From an uncultured Alistipes sp. (GTDB lineage: Bacteria; Bacteroidota; Bacteroidia; Bacteroidales; Rikenellaceae): a stretch of 9,143 bases of DNA. The DNA is taken from positions 1 through 9,143 of the forward strand of contig CAJGDC010000061.1 in the NCBI GenBank assembly GCA_904502005.1. Direction: 5' to 3'. The translations under genes were made by a program, and so were the position numbers. Shown here piece by piece: positions 1 to 6,634 of the stretch. Numbering within the stretch: position 1 is the first letter of the stretch; each line of letters starts with the position of its first letter. The notes below the pieces were generated by a model. It worked only from the letters and a program-made list of their open reading frames with translations. It did no database searches and was not told where the DNA came from.

Positions 1-67
1 GCTACCAGGATTCGAACCTAGAATGACAGGACCAGAATCTGTAGTGTTACCATTACACCATAGCCCA
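1..67 (-). tRNA. tRNA-Gln (anticodon CUG), 3' end cut by window edge
   Basis: Read on the minus strand, the acceptor strand TGGGCTA starts at 67. It is followed by a D-arm, an anticodon loop TTCTGGT with anticodon CTG, and a T-arm containing GGTTCGAATCC. The matching 3' acceptor strand TAGCCCA is cut after TAGC by the window edge, so the last acceptor bases and the discriminator are missing. The anticodon stem ACAGA/CCTGT has an A-C mismatch at the pair closing the loop, which is slightly unusual. A clear Bacteroidota promoter lies just upstream. Confidence 0.93.
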
Positions 68-77
68 ATTGCGAGTG

Positions 78-108
78 CAAAAGTACAACATTTTTTTTCT
101 TTTGCAAA
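78..108 (-). promoter_or_regulatory. Promoter of tRNA-Gln
   Basis: On the minus strand a TTTG box (105-108) lies 19 nt before TACTTTTG (78-85). This matches the Bacteroidota sigma-factor consensus TTTG/N19-21/TAnnTTTG. The start site should fall near 71, a few bases before the mature tRNA at 67. The -33 box is half of a perfect palindrome TTTGCAAA (101-108), so the same bases could serve the divergent gene. Confidence 0.8.
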
Positions 109-136
109 GTTTTTTCAAAAAAAAGTGCTATTTTTG
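101..136 (+). promoter_or_regulatory. Possible promoter of the nucleoside transporter
   Basis: TATTTTTG at 129-136 matches the -7 consensus TAnnTTTG. The nearest TTTG (101-104) is 24 nt upstream, longer than the usual 19-21, so the -33 assignment is weak. It would give a leader of about 35 nt. No Shine-Dalgarno sequence precedes the ATG, which is normal in this phylum. Confidence 0.35.
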
Positions 137-178
137 TTAAACTTTTTTGAGTGACAATAATTTTAATGGTGAAAATAT

Positions 179-1438
179 ATGAATATTAAACTTCGTTTAA
201 CGGCTATGAACTTTCTACAGTTCGCCGTTTGGGGCTCGTACCTCACCTCTATGGGTACCTATCTTTTTGGTATAGGACTAGCCGAGAACATCGGTATTTT
301 CTATGCTATGCAGGGCATTGTGTCGCTATTTATGCCTGCCTTGATTGGTATTGTTGCTGACCGTTGGATTCAAGCGCAGAAACTGCTCGGCATCTGTCAT
401 CTGTTGGCAGCTCTGTTTATGGCCGCAACTGGATATTATGCGCTTACAGCTCCGCAGGTGGAGTTCAGCACCCTCTTTACCCTCTACTCGTTTAGCGTAG
501 CTTTCTACATGCCTACGCTGGGCCTTAGTAACTCCGTGGCATATACTGGTCTTGGCAGTGCAGGATTGGATACAGTAAAGCACTTCCCTCCAATTCGTAT
601 TTGGGGTACTATCGGTTTTATTTGCGCTATGTGGTGTTGCGATTTGTCCGGTTTCCAAAGTACAGCTTGGCAGTTTGTTCAGAGCGCAATTATTGGTGTG
701 GTGTTGGGTCTTTATGCCTTTACAATGCCTCAGTGTCCTACAAACAAGTCAAATAGCAAGAAGTCATTTGTTGAGGCCCTTGGTCTTAATGCATTTGCAC
801 TCTTTAAGCAGAAGAAGATGGCGCTCTTCTTTATCTTCTCTGTCCTTTTGGGTGTATCGTTGCAGATTACTAACGGCTTTGCAAATCCGTTTATCTCTGA
901 CTTTGGTCAGGTGGCTGAGTATGCTAACACCTTCGGTGTACAGCACGCAAATATCCTAATTTCACTTTCGCAGGTCTCTGAAACCCTCTGCATCCTGCTC
1001 ATTCCATTCTGTCTCAAGCGTTTTGGTATTAAGAAGGTTATGCTGATGGCGATGTTTGCATGGGTACTCCGCTTTGGTCTGTTCGGCCTTGGCAATCCGG
1101 GTGCAGGCGTGTGGATGTTCCTGCTCTCTATGATTGTCTATGGTGTAGCATTTGACTTCTTTAATGTATCAGGTTCACTGTTTGTTGACAAGGAGACTGA
1201 CGAGTCGCTCCGTTCATCGGCTCAGGGACTCTTTATTATGATGACAAACGGTATTGGTGCAACAATCGGCACACTGGGTGCACAGCAGGTTATCAACCAC
1301 TTTGTTGGTGACAGCGCTGGAGTTGCTCGCATGGAGGGCTGGTCGCACTCATGGCTTATCTTTGCCGCTTATGCCCTTGTTGTGGCGCTGCTCTTTGCTG
1401 TTGTCTTTAAGTACAAGCACGAGCCAGAGAAGGCATAG
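179..1438 (+). CDS. Nucleoside:H+ symporter, NupG/XapB family (MFS)
   Basis: This predicted inner-membrane transporter of the nucleoside:H+ symporter family (major facilitator fold) should import nucleosides with protons for salvage. Its 419 residues match the family's usual length of about 418. The N-terminus has the family pattern MNFLQFAVWGSYL (residues 10-22) at the start of the first membrane segment, with a GIVADRW loop (57-63) between segments 2 and 3. The C-terminal half contains a segment reading YGVAFDFFNVSGSLFVDKE followed by SAQGLF and a glycine-rich helix, the part I recognise best as NupG-like. Long hydrophobic stretches throughout fit about 12 membrane helices. The ATG at 179 begins the first hydrophobic segment correctly; an upstream ATG at 165 is out of frame. 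It stands alone, divergent from tRNA-Gln and convergent with metK. Which nucleosides it carries cannot be read from the sequence. Confidence 0.88.
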   Translation: MNIKLRLTAMNFLQFAVWGSYLTSMGTYLFGIGLAENIGIFYAMQGIVSLFMPALIGIVADRWIQAQKLLGICHLLAALFMAATGYYALTAPQVEFSTLFTLYSFSVAFYMPTLGLSNSVAYTGLGSAGLDTVKHFPPIRIWGTIGFICAMWCCDLSGFQSTAWQFVQSAIIGVVLGLYAFTMPQCPTNKSNSKKSFVEALGLNAFALFKQKKMALFFIFSVLLGVSLQITNGFANPFISDFGQVAEYANTFGVQHANILISLSQVSETLCILLIPFCLKRFGIKKVMLMAMFAWVLRFGLFGLGNPGAGVWMFLLSMIVYGVAFDFFNVSGSLFVDKETDESLRSSAQGLFIMMTNGIGATIGTLGAQQVINHFVGDSAGVARMEGWSHSWLIFAAYALVVALLFAVVFKYKHEPEKA

Positions 1439-1455
1439 CATACACTACATTATTA

Positions 1456-1497
1456 CATAATAAGAGCCGCATTCGTTTGAACGCGGCTCTTATTATG
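1456..1497. terminator. Bidirectional intrinsic terminator between convergent genes
   Basis: A 15-bp perfect inverted repeat, CATAATAAGAGCCGC (1456-1470) and its complement (1483-1497), encloses a 12-nt loop. It has a GC-rich core near the loop and A/T-rich flanks on both sides, so it can end transcription of the transporter on the plus strand and of metK on the minus strand. Confidence 0.88.
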
Positions 1498-1509
1498 TTC
1501 ATAGTCTTA

Positions 1510-2757
1510 CTACAGACCAAACTCAGCCTTGATAGTATCTACAGCGTCGAGCTTCTCCCAGCCGAAGAACTCCACCTCGCGAAGAGTCTCAACGCCATTC
1601 TCAAATACTGTAACCTCCTTAGTATAAGGGCGGTTGCCAAAGTGTCCATAAGAAGCTGTCGCCTCAAAGATTGGATTCTTAAGACCATAGCGGCGAACGA
1701 TGCTTGCAGGGCGAAGATCAAAGAGTTTTGCAATGCGACGAGCAATCTCACCCTCGCTGATATTGAGCTTATTTGTGCCGTAAGTATCAACATACACAGA
1801 GAGTGGCTCGGCGATACCGATAGCGTAGCTCAACTGAACAAGCACCTCGTCAGCAACACCGGCAGCGACCATATTCTTTGCAATATGGCGAGCAGCATAG
1901 GCAGCACTGCGGTCAACCTTTGATGAGTCCTTACCAGAGAATGCGCCACCGCCGTGAGCACCACGGCCTCCGTATGTATCTACAATAATCTTACGACCTG
2001 TAAGACCGGTATCTCCGTGAGGACCACCGATAACAAACTTACCGGTTGGATTTACATGCAGGATGTAATCATTGCCGATAAGAGTTGCCAACTCATCATT
2101 TGCCCTCTCAAGGCGAGCCTTAACGCGTGGGATAAGAATTGTACGAACATCCTCCTTAATCTGCGGAGCATCTACATCCTCGTCGTGCTGTGTAGAGACA
2201 ACGATAGTATGCACACGCTGCGGACGGCGCTCATCATCATACTCAATAGTCACCTGACTCTTTGCATCTGGGCGCAAGTATGTCATCACCTTGCCCTCAC
2301 GACGAATATCAGCAAGCTCCTTAAGGATTACGTGCGACAGAATAAGTGTTGCAGGCATAAGCTCGCGGCTCTCGCGTGTAGCATAGCCGAACATAATACC
2401 CTGATCACCAGCACCCTGCTCCTCCTCAGTTGAGCGAACAACGCCCTGGTTAATATCTGAACTCTGCTCGTGAATAGCCGAGAGAATACCGCACGATGCT
2501 GCATCAAACTGATACTCACTGCGGTTATAACCAATGCGGTCAATCACGCGACGTGCAGTCTGCTGAATATCAACATAAGCCTCTGAGCGCACCTCACCAG
2601 CCACAACAACAAGGCCTGTAGTACAGAGTGTCTCGCAAGCGACCTTTGACTCAGGGTCACGACGAAGAAACTCGTCAAGAATGGCGTCTGAAATCTGATC
2701 TGAAACCTTATCTGGATGTCCCTCGGACACAGACTCGGATGTAAACAAAAATCCCAT
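1510..2757 (-). CDS. metK: S-adenosylmethionine synthetase
   Basis: MetK makes S-adenosylmethionine (SAM) from methionine and ATP in the cytoplasm, releasing phosphate and pyrophosphate. All family signatures are present in 415 residues: GHPDK near the N-terminus (13-17), GEVRSEAYVD (54-63), the ATP-loop hexapeptide GAGDQG (115-120), GGPHGDTGLTGRK (244-256) and the phosphate-binding glycine-rich loop GGGAFSGKD (269-277). The C-terminal ATASYGHFG (366-374) is also typical. The length is normal to slightly long for bacteria. The start at 2757 puts GHPDK at the expected distance from the N-terminus. No Shine-Dalgarno sequence is seen. The leader of about 120 nt carries a SAM-II-like aptamer, so product feedback is likely. 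Transcription ends at the shared terminator at 1456-1497. Confidence 0.98.
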   Translation of the reverse strand: MGFLFTSESVSEGHPDKVSDQISDAILDEFLRRDPESKVACETLCTTGLVVVAGEVRSEAYVDIQQTARRVIDRIGYNRSEYQFDAASCGILSAIHEQSSDINQGVVRSTEEEQGAGDQGIMFGYATRESRELMPATLILSHVILKELADIRREGKVMTYLRPDAKSQVTIEYDDERRPQRVHTIVVSTQHDEDVDAPQIKEDVRTILIPRVKARLERANDELATLIGNDYILHVNPTGKFVIGGPHGDTGLTGRKIIVDTYGGRGAHGGGAFSGKDSSKVDRSAAYAARHIAKNMVAAGVADEVLVQLSYAIGIAEPLSVYVDTYGTNKLNISEGEIARRIAKLFDLRPASIVRRYGLKNPIFEATASYGHFGNRPYTKEVTVFENGVETLREVEFFGWEKLDAVDTIKAEFGL

Positions 2758-2825
2758 AGTGTTTATTATATTTTTAGTAATCTAACAAAAAAAACACGGG
2801 GAAGGCGACTGTAGAATAAAGAATT

Positions 2826-2877
2826 GCTGGTTTAGCGATTTTTTATTGTGGTTGCAAGCAGTCCAAATCCCTCCACA
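2826..2877 (-). ncRNA. SAM-II-like riboswitch aptamer in the metK leader
   Basis: The minus-strand RNA has the H-type pseudoknot layout of SAM-II. P1 is UGUGG (2877-2873) with CCACA (2851-2847). The enclosed loop begins with the conserved GAUUU (2869-2865) and carries CUG-C-UUGCAA (2861-2852). An A-rich linker (2846-2837) leads to the conserved GCUAAA (2836-2831). P2 forms from CUG (2861-2859) with CAG (2829-2827), UU (2857-2856) with AA (2833-2832) and GC (2855-2854) with GC (2836-2835). GAUUU, UUGCA and GCUAAA are hallmark SAM-II bases as I remember the consensus. The predicted transcription start is near 2880, so the aptamer sits at the very 5' end of the mRNA. It ends 68 nt before the metK ATG, farther than in classical SAM-II leaders, where P2 abuts the ribosome-binding region. 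No covariance search was possible. Confidence 0.8.
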
Positions 2878-2886
2878 TTTTCGCCG

Positions 2887-2918
2887 CAAAGATAGTGATA
2901 AATGTTGAGAGTGCCAAA
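2887..2918 (-). promoter_or_regulatory. Promoter of metK
   Basis: On the minus strand TTTG (2915-2918) is separated by exactly 20 nt from TATCTTTG (2887-2894), a perfect Bacteroidota-type promoter. The expected start is about 2880, directly in front of the SAM-II-like aptamer. Its -33 box lies one base from the -33 box of the divergent protease promoter. Confidence 0.85.
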
Positions 2919-2919
2919 T

Positions 2920-2950
2920 TTTGCCGTTTGTAAAATCTTTATTAACTTTA
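2920..2950 (+). promoter_or_regulatory. Promoter of the protease operon
   Basis: TTTG (2920-2923) lies 19 nt before TAACTTTA (2943-2950), a near-consensus match with A for G at the last base. The predicted start is about 2957, giving a leader of roughly 25 nt. It is back-to-back with the metK promoter. Confidence 0.65.
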
Positions 2951-2981
2951 CGGCGGAATATTGACTAAAAAATAGATACTT

Positions 2982-5042
2982 ATGAAAAAATTATTTCTAA
3001 TGCTCTCTATCGTCCTGGCGTTCAGCTGTACGAAGGACTTTGTGGAGAGTGTTTCAGTAGAGCAACAGCACGCTGCAAAGGTTATACGCCTGTCGGATAG
3101 TAATGTTGCCGGTAGCCTTATCATCCGCTTTGATAGTGAGGCTGTAACCCGCGTAGAGGCCGGAGTCTCTCGCACAGAGTCTACCCGTTCAGGCATTGAG
3201 AACTTTGATGCTATTCTGGACAAGGTGGGCGGTAGCCACATGGAGCGCCTCTTCGTTTCAAACCGCTTTGAGGAGCGTCTACGTAATGAGGGTATGCACT
3301 GCTGGTACATTGTCTACTTTGACAGCAAGGTAGATATTGAGAGCGCTGCGGCACAGTTTGCCTCTGTAGATGAGGTGGCTATTGTTCAGCTCAACTCTCG
3401 CCTTGAGAATATCGGTGACGCACAGGTTAGCAACACCGCTACTCAGCCATCTGCAGCACCTGCAACTCGTGGCAAGCTCTACCCTGCATTCAACGACCCA
3501 GACCTTGATAAGCAGTGGCACTATATCAACATCGGCGACACAAATGTCTTCTCTGGCGTTAAGAAGGGTGCCGATATTAACGCTGGTGAGGCGTGGGATA
3601 TTACTGCTGGCGATAATCGCATTGTCGTGGCTATCATTGACAATGTCGTAAAGCCTACACACCCAGACCTTGCTGCCAATATGTGGGTCAATGAGGCTGA
3701 GAAGAGTGGCGTTGCTGGTAAGGATGATGATGGTAATGGATATATTGACGATGTTCACGGCGTGAACTTCGTAACCTACCTATACAATGGTTCAACAGCT
3801 CTAAAAGAGAATGAGTCAGACCACGGTACTCACGTTGGTGGTACTATTGCTGCGGTAAATAACAACGGTATTGGTGGTTGTGGTGTTGCTGGTGGTACCG
3901 GTAAGGGCGACGGTGTTCGTCTTATGTCTTGCCAGACCTTCCACGAGCTTCCTGAAACCGATCCTCTATACAACTCAAGCGCATGGCCTTCAGGTACTGA
4001 TACTTGCGCCGCACGCGCATTCCAGTATGCTGCTGACAATGGCGCTGCTATTGCAAACTGTAGCTGGGGCTACCCTGGAAAGTATATGTCTGACAGCGTA
4101 TTCACTCCACAGAACAGCTCTGTAAGAAAGGCTATTGATTACTTTACAAAATATGGTGGTGGCGATGTCCTTGAGGGTGGTATTGTAATCTTTGCCGCAG
4201 GAAATGCCAAGCTTGACTATCCAAGTTATCCAGGCGCATATCGCGACTATATCTGCGTTACCGCTATGAGTTGCAACTACACTCCTGCATACTACACAAA
4301 CCATGGTCCTGGTTCTACTCTTGCCGCTCCAGGTGGAGATTACCTCCAGAAGTACTATACAGACAACACTGGCGAGGACAACTCAAGCGTATACTCAACA
4401 CGATACACCAAGGGTGCAAACTACGGCTATATGCAGGGTACATCTATGGCGTGTCCTCATGTATCAGGTATCGCTGCTCTGGCAGTTGCGCACTCTCTAC
4501 AGCTGAAAAAGAAGCTCACAACTCTTGAGTTGCGCGACATCTTGGTTCGCTCAACACACAACATTGACCAGTACTGTACTGGCAATAAGTTGTCTGTTAA
4601 TGGCTCCTCGTTGGTTCAGATTCCACTCAATACATTCAAGGGCAAGATGGGCGTTGGTTATATCGATGCATTTAAGGCGTTGATGAATGTCGAGGGTATC
4701 CCTTGTGTTACTGTCCGCACCGGCAACAGAGTAACAGTAGACCTAACTGATGTTATCGGTGGCAACCCTACAAGCATGACAGACAAGGATGGTTATCCAA
4801 CAATCTCAATCTCTTTACCGCAGGCTGACAGAGCAAAGCTCGGCATTGAGGGCGACATCGTCATCTCAAAGACCGGCAAACTTCAGCTCAAGTGTACCAA
4901 GCCAGGCTCTGCAATCGCTACAATAACATTTATCGCCGGCGGTAATGCCGTAGGTAGCAACGAGGCTACTGGCGGTATGTTGGTAACTTGCAAAGTGGCT
5001 ATCCTTTCACGCTCATTTGCGACAAATGGCGGTTGGTTGTAA
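2982..5042 (+). CDS. Subtilisin-family (S8) serine protease lipoprotein
   Basis: This 686-residue exported protease has a hydrophobic signal ending in AFS-Cys16, a lipoprotein cleavage site. The following TKDFVE carries the Lys plus acidic residues associated with surface export in Bacteroidota, so an outer-membrane, possibly surface, location is inferred. Residues 17-165 look like a propeptide region. The S8 domain spans about 175-570. Its catalytic residues are all visible: Asp220 (AIIDNVV), His281 (DHGTHVGGTIAA), oxyanion Asn408 (FAAGN) and Ser488 (GTSMACPHVSG). An acidic loop DDDGNGYIDD (248-257) resembles a calcium site. Residues 575-686 form a beta-rich, probably Ig-like, tail ending in NGGWL. 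The Asp motif is unusual, with DNV instead of D-T/S-G. The substrate is unknown. It is the first gene of a likely operon with the next lipoprotein, 32 nt away. Confidence 0.9.
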   Translation: MKKLFLMLSIVLAFSCTKDFVESVSVEQQHAAKVIRLSDSNVAGSLIIRFDSEAVTRVEAGVSRTESTRSGIENFDAILDKVGGSHMERLFVSNRFEERLRNEGMHCWYIVYFDSKVDIESAAAQFASVDEVAIVQLNSRLENIGDAQVSNTATQPSAAPATRGKLYPAFNDPDLDKQWHYINIGDTNVFSGVKKGADINAGEAWDITAGDNRIVVAIIDNVVKPTHPDLAANMWVNEAEKSGVAGKDDDGNGYIDDVHGVNFVTYLYNGSTALKENESDHGTHVGGTIAAVNNNGIGGCGVAGGTGKGDGVRLMSCQTFHELPETDPLYNSSAWPSGTDTCAARAFQYAADNGAAIANCSWGYPGKYMSDSVFTPQNSSVRKAIDYFTKYGGGDVLEGGIVIFAAGNAKLDYPSYPGAYRDYICVTAMSCNYTPAYYTNHGPGSTLAAPGGDYLQKYYTDNTGEDNSSVYSTRYTKGANYGYMQGTSMACPHVSGIAALAVAHSLQLKKKLTTLELRDILVRSTHNIDQYCTGNKLSVNGSSLVQIPLNTFKGKMGVGYIDAFKALMNVEGIPCVTVRTGNRVTVDLTDVIGGNPTSMTDKDGYPTISISLPQADRAKLGIEGDIVISKTGKLQLKCTKPGSAIATITFIAGGNAVGSNEATGGMLVTCKVAILSRSFATNGGWL

Positions 5043-5074
5043 AAATTACATAGTAGACTATAACTAAATTAGAT

Positions 5075-5551
5075 ATGAAAAAGATTTTAATGGCAGCCGT
5101 ATTGCTATTGAGCGTTGTTACAATGGTAGGCTGCTTTGGCAAGAAGAACGAGAATCCTCTTATAAAAGGCGTTCTGGGCGAGTGGCAGCTGACAAAGAGC
5201 CCACTGCTCACTGATGATACTGCAGATATTATAGATGTATATGTAGAGTTCAAGAGCGACAACACCTTTGACCTCTATCAGCGCGACTTCACCGCCCCGC
5301 AGTATAAGCACTACACAGGCACCTATCTTATTACCGACAGCGTTATCACTGGCAAGTACTCTGACGGCAAGAGCTGGGGTGCTACTAATGGCTATACCGC
5401 CTCAATCAACATGGCAGGTCAGCTATCCTTGACAAATGTAGACTTTACAGACGACATCTCAGTATTTGAGAAGAAGACAATCCCTACAGATATCAAGGGC
5501 TCTACTACCCGTAGTGCAGTGGTTGAACAGGACTCTCACCGCTTCTTATAG
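5075..5551 (+). CDS. Small lipoprotein with lipocalin-like fold
   Basis: The 158-residue protein begins with a lipoprotein signal: MKK, a hydrophobic core, then MVG-Cys20. The mature part starts with a lipocalin-type GxW motif (Gly35-Glu-Trp37) and continues with alternating beta strands, including VYVEFKSDNTFDLY (residues 55-68), YTGTYLIT and GQLSLTNVDF. This resembles the lipocalin-like small lipoproteins common in Bacteroidales, but I cannot name the family with certainty. The tail after about 135 is polar and probably disordered. It lies 32 nt after the protease and ends 6 nt before rsmA, so co-transcription is likely. No ligand or function can be assigned; binding a small hydrophobic molecule is a guess from the fold only. 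Confidence 0.8.
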   Translation: MKKILMAAVLLLSVVTMVGCFGKKNENPLIKGVLGEWQLTKSPLLTDDTADIIDVYVEFKSDNTFDLYQRDFTAPQYKHYTGTYLITDSVITGKYSDGKSWGATNGYTASINMAGQLSLTNVDFTDDISVFEKKTIPTDIKGSTTRSAVVEQDSHRFL

Positions 5552-5557
5552 CCCACT

Positions 5558-6346
5558 ATGGCAACAGAAGTACGCGCAAAGAAGGCTCTGGGTCAGCACT
5601 TCCTCACCGACCTTAATATCGCCCAGAAGATCTGCAACTCACTTACCGAGCGTGCAGAGACTGAACCCGTGGCGACGCTGGAGGTTGGTTGTGGCATGGG
5701 TGTGCTGACCCAGTACCTACTCCAGCGCTCAGATATTACAACATTCGGCGCCGAGATTGACTCCGAGAGCGTCGAATACCTACACGCACACTATCCGGAG
5801 TTTGCTCCAAGACTTATTGAGGGTGATTTTCTGAAGATGAACCTCCGCGAACTATTTCCCGATGGCGTGCGCGTTATAGGCAACTTCCCTTATAATATAT
5901 CCTCTCAAATCTTCTTTAAGATTATCGAGAACCGCGACCTTGTACCTCAATGCGTGGGTATGATTCAAAAAGAGGTTGCTGTCCGTATTGCCGAACCTCC
6001 CGGTTCACGTGAGTACGGAATTTTGAGCGTGCTGCTACAGGCGTGGTACGATATTGAGTACCTCTTTACCGTGTCGGAGAAGGTCTTTAACCCACCTCCA
6101 AAGGTCAAGAGTGCCGTCATTCGCCTTCGCCGTAATAACACCACCAAGTTGGATTGCGACGAGGCGCTGTTCGTGAAGGTTGTCAAGGCTTCGTTCGGCC
6201 AACGCCGTAAAATGTTGCGCAACTCTCTTAAGTCAGTCTTTGGAAACTTCGGTGGCGCAGAGCATCCTCTCTTCACCACCCGAGCAGAACAGTTATCGGT
6301 GGCTCAGTTTGTAGAACTTACCAACTGGGTTGCTGAACATATATAA
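5558..6346 (+). CDS. rsmA: 16S rRNA (adenine1518/1519-N6)-dimethyltransferase
   Basis: RsmA (KsgA) uses SAM to dimethylate two adjacent adenines in the 3' terminal helix of 16S rRNA, a late step in small-subunit assembly. The 262 residues match the family length. Visible motifs are the N-terminal KKALGQHFLTD (8-18), SAM-binding motif I LEVGCGMGVLTQ (41-52), the acidic residue of motif II (AEID, Glu66), EGDF (88-91), the catalytic motif IV NFPYNIS (109-115) and C-terminal KASFGQRRKMLRNSL (210-224). Motif I has Cys45 where Pro is common, a tolerated variant. The start at 5558 gives a normal N-terminus. Only 6 nt separate it from the preceding lipoprotein stop, so it is probably read through from the protease promoter. 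No intrinsic terminator is evident after it. Confidence 0.97.
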   Translation: MATEVRAKKALGQHFLTDLNIAQKICNSLTERAETEPVATLEVGCGMGVLTQYLLQRSDITTFGAEIDSESVEYLHAHYPEFAPRLIEGDFLKMNLRELFPDGVRVIGNFPYNISSQIFFKIIENRDLVPQCVGMIQKEVAVRIAEPPGSREYGILSVLLQAWYDIEYLFTVSEKVFNPPPKVKSAVIRLRRNNTTKLDCDEALFVKVVKASFGQRRKMLRNSLKSVFGNFGGAEHPLFTTRAEQLSVAQFVELTNWVAEHI

Positions 6347-6421
6347 GACACTGACTTACAACCGCTTATACACAGCGCTCCAAAATACATGTAAAAAATT
6401 TGCAAAAAAGTTTGCAAAAAA

Positions 6422-6453
6422 TTTGGAGGATAAAAATTTTTGCTCTATCTTTG
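6422..6453 (+). promoter_or_regulatory. Promoter of tRNA-Glu
   Basis: TTTG (6422-6425) lies exactly 20 nt before TATCTTTG (6446-6453), a perfect Bacteroidota-type promoter. The start should be near 6460. The sequence around the start, TTTGCACTCGCAAT (6450-6463), is identical to that before tRNA-Gln. The 75 nt between rsmA and this promoter hold only A/T-rich sequence with repeated TTTGCAAAAAA words. Confidence 0.85.
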
Positions 6454-6472
6454 CACTCGCAATGAGAAAGAT

Positions 6473-6544
6473 GGTGGATTCATCTAAGGGCTAGGATACG
6501 TGCCTCTCACGCACGACATAGGGGTTCGAATCCCCTATCCACTA
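6473..6544 (+). tRNA. tRNA-Glu (anticodon CUC)
   Basis: The acceptor stem is GGTGGAT (6473-6479) with ATCCACT (6537-6543), including a G-U first pair, and the discriminator is A6544. The D-arm contains CTAAGGGCTAGGAT. The anticodon stem is CGTGC/GCACG with loop CTCTCAC, giving anticodon CTC. The T-arm is AGGGG-TTCGAAT-CCCCT. CCA is not encoded. The change to A/T-rich, gene-poor DNA immediately downstream makes it a plausible integration target for the neighbouring island. Confidence 0.95.
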
Positions 6545-6552
6545 CAAAGAGG

Positions 6553-6595
6553 ACGATGTAAGAGACTGATAATCAGCAACTTACATCGTTTTTCT
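6553..6595 (+). terminator. Terminator after tRNA-Glu
   Basis: A perfect 10-bp inverted repeat ACGATGTAAG (6553-6562) / CTTACATCGT (6580-6589) is followed by a T-run. It lies 8 nt after the tRNA. The loop contains a second small dyad (CTGAT/ATCAG). Confidence 0.75.
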
Positions 6596-6603
6596 TTTTG
6601 TCA

Positions 6604-6627
6604 TCACCCAAAAATTCACCCAAAAAT
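6604..6627. repeat. Two tandem copies of TCACCCAAAAAT
   Basis: The 12-bp unit TCACCCAAAAAT occurs twice head to tail (6604-6615, 6616-6627) between the tRNA terminator and the end of the minus-strand excisionase-like gene. Short direct repeats at this place next to a tRNA target are the sort of sites that integrase or excisionase proteins bind. That role is inference only. Confidence 0.6.
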
Positions 6628-6634
6628 TGGAGTC

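Noticed and set aside
1477..1923. 148-codon plus-strand ORF and other frames inside metK
   Set aside because: These are antisense shadows of a fully conserved metK gene.
3279..3758. 159-codon minus-strand ORF inside the protease gene
   Set aside because: Antisense to a complete S8 protease with all motifs; composition is typical of a shadow frame.
6361..6430. CRISPR-like repeats of TTTGCAAAAAA before tRNA-Glu
   Set aside because: Short A/T-rich promoter-upstream words with irregular spacing and no spacers.
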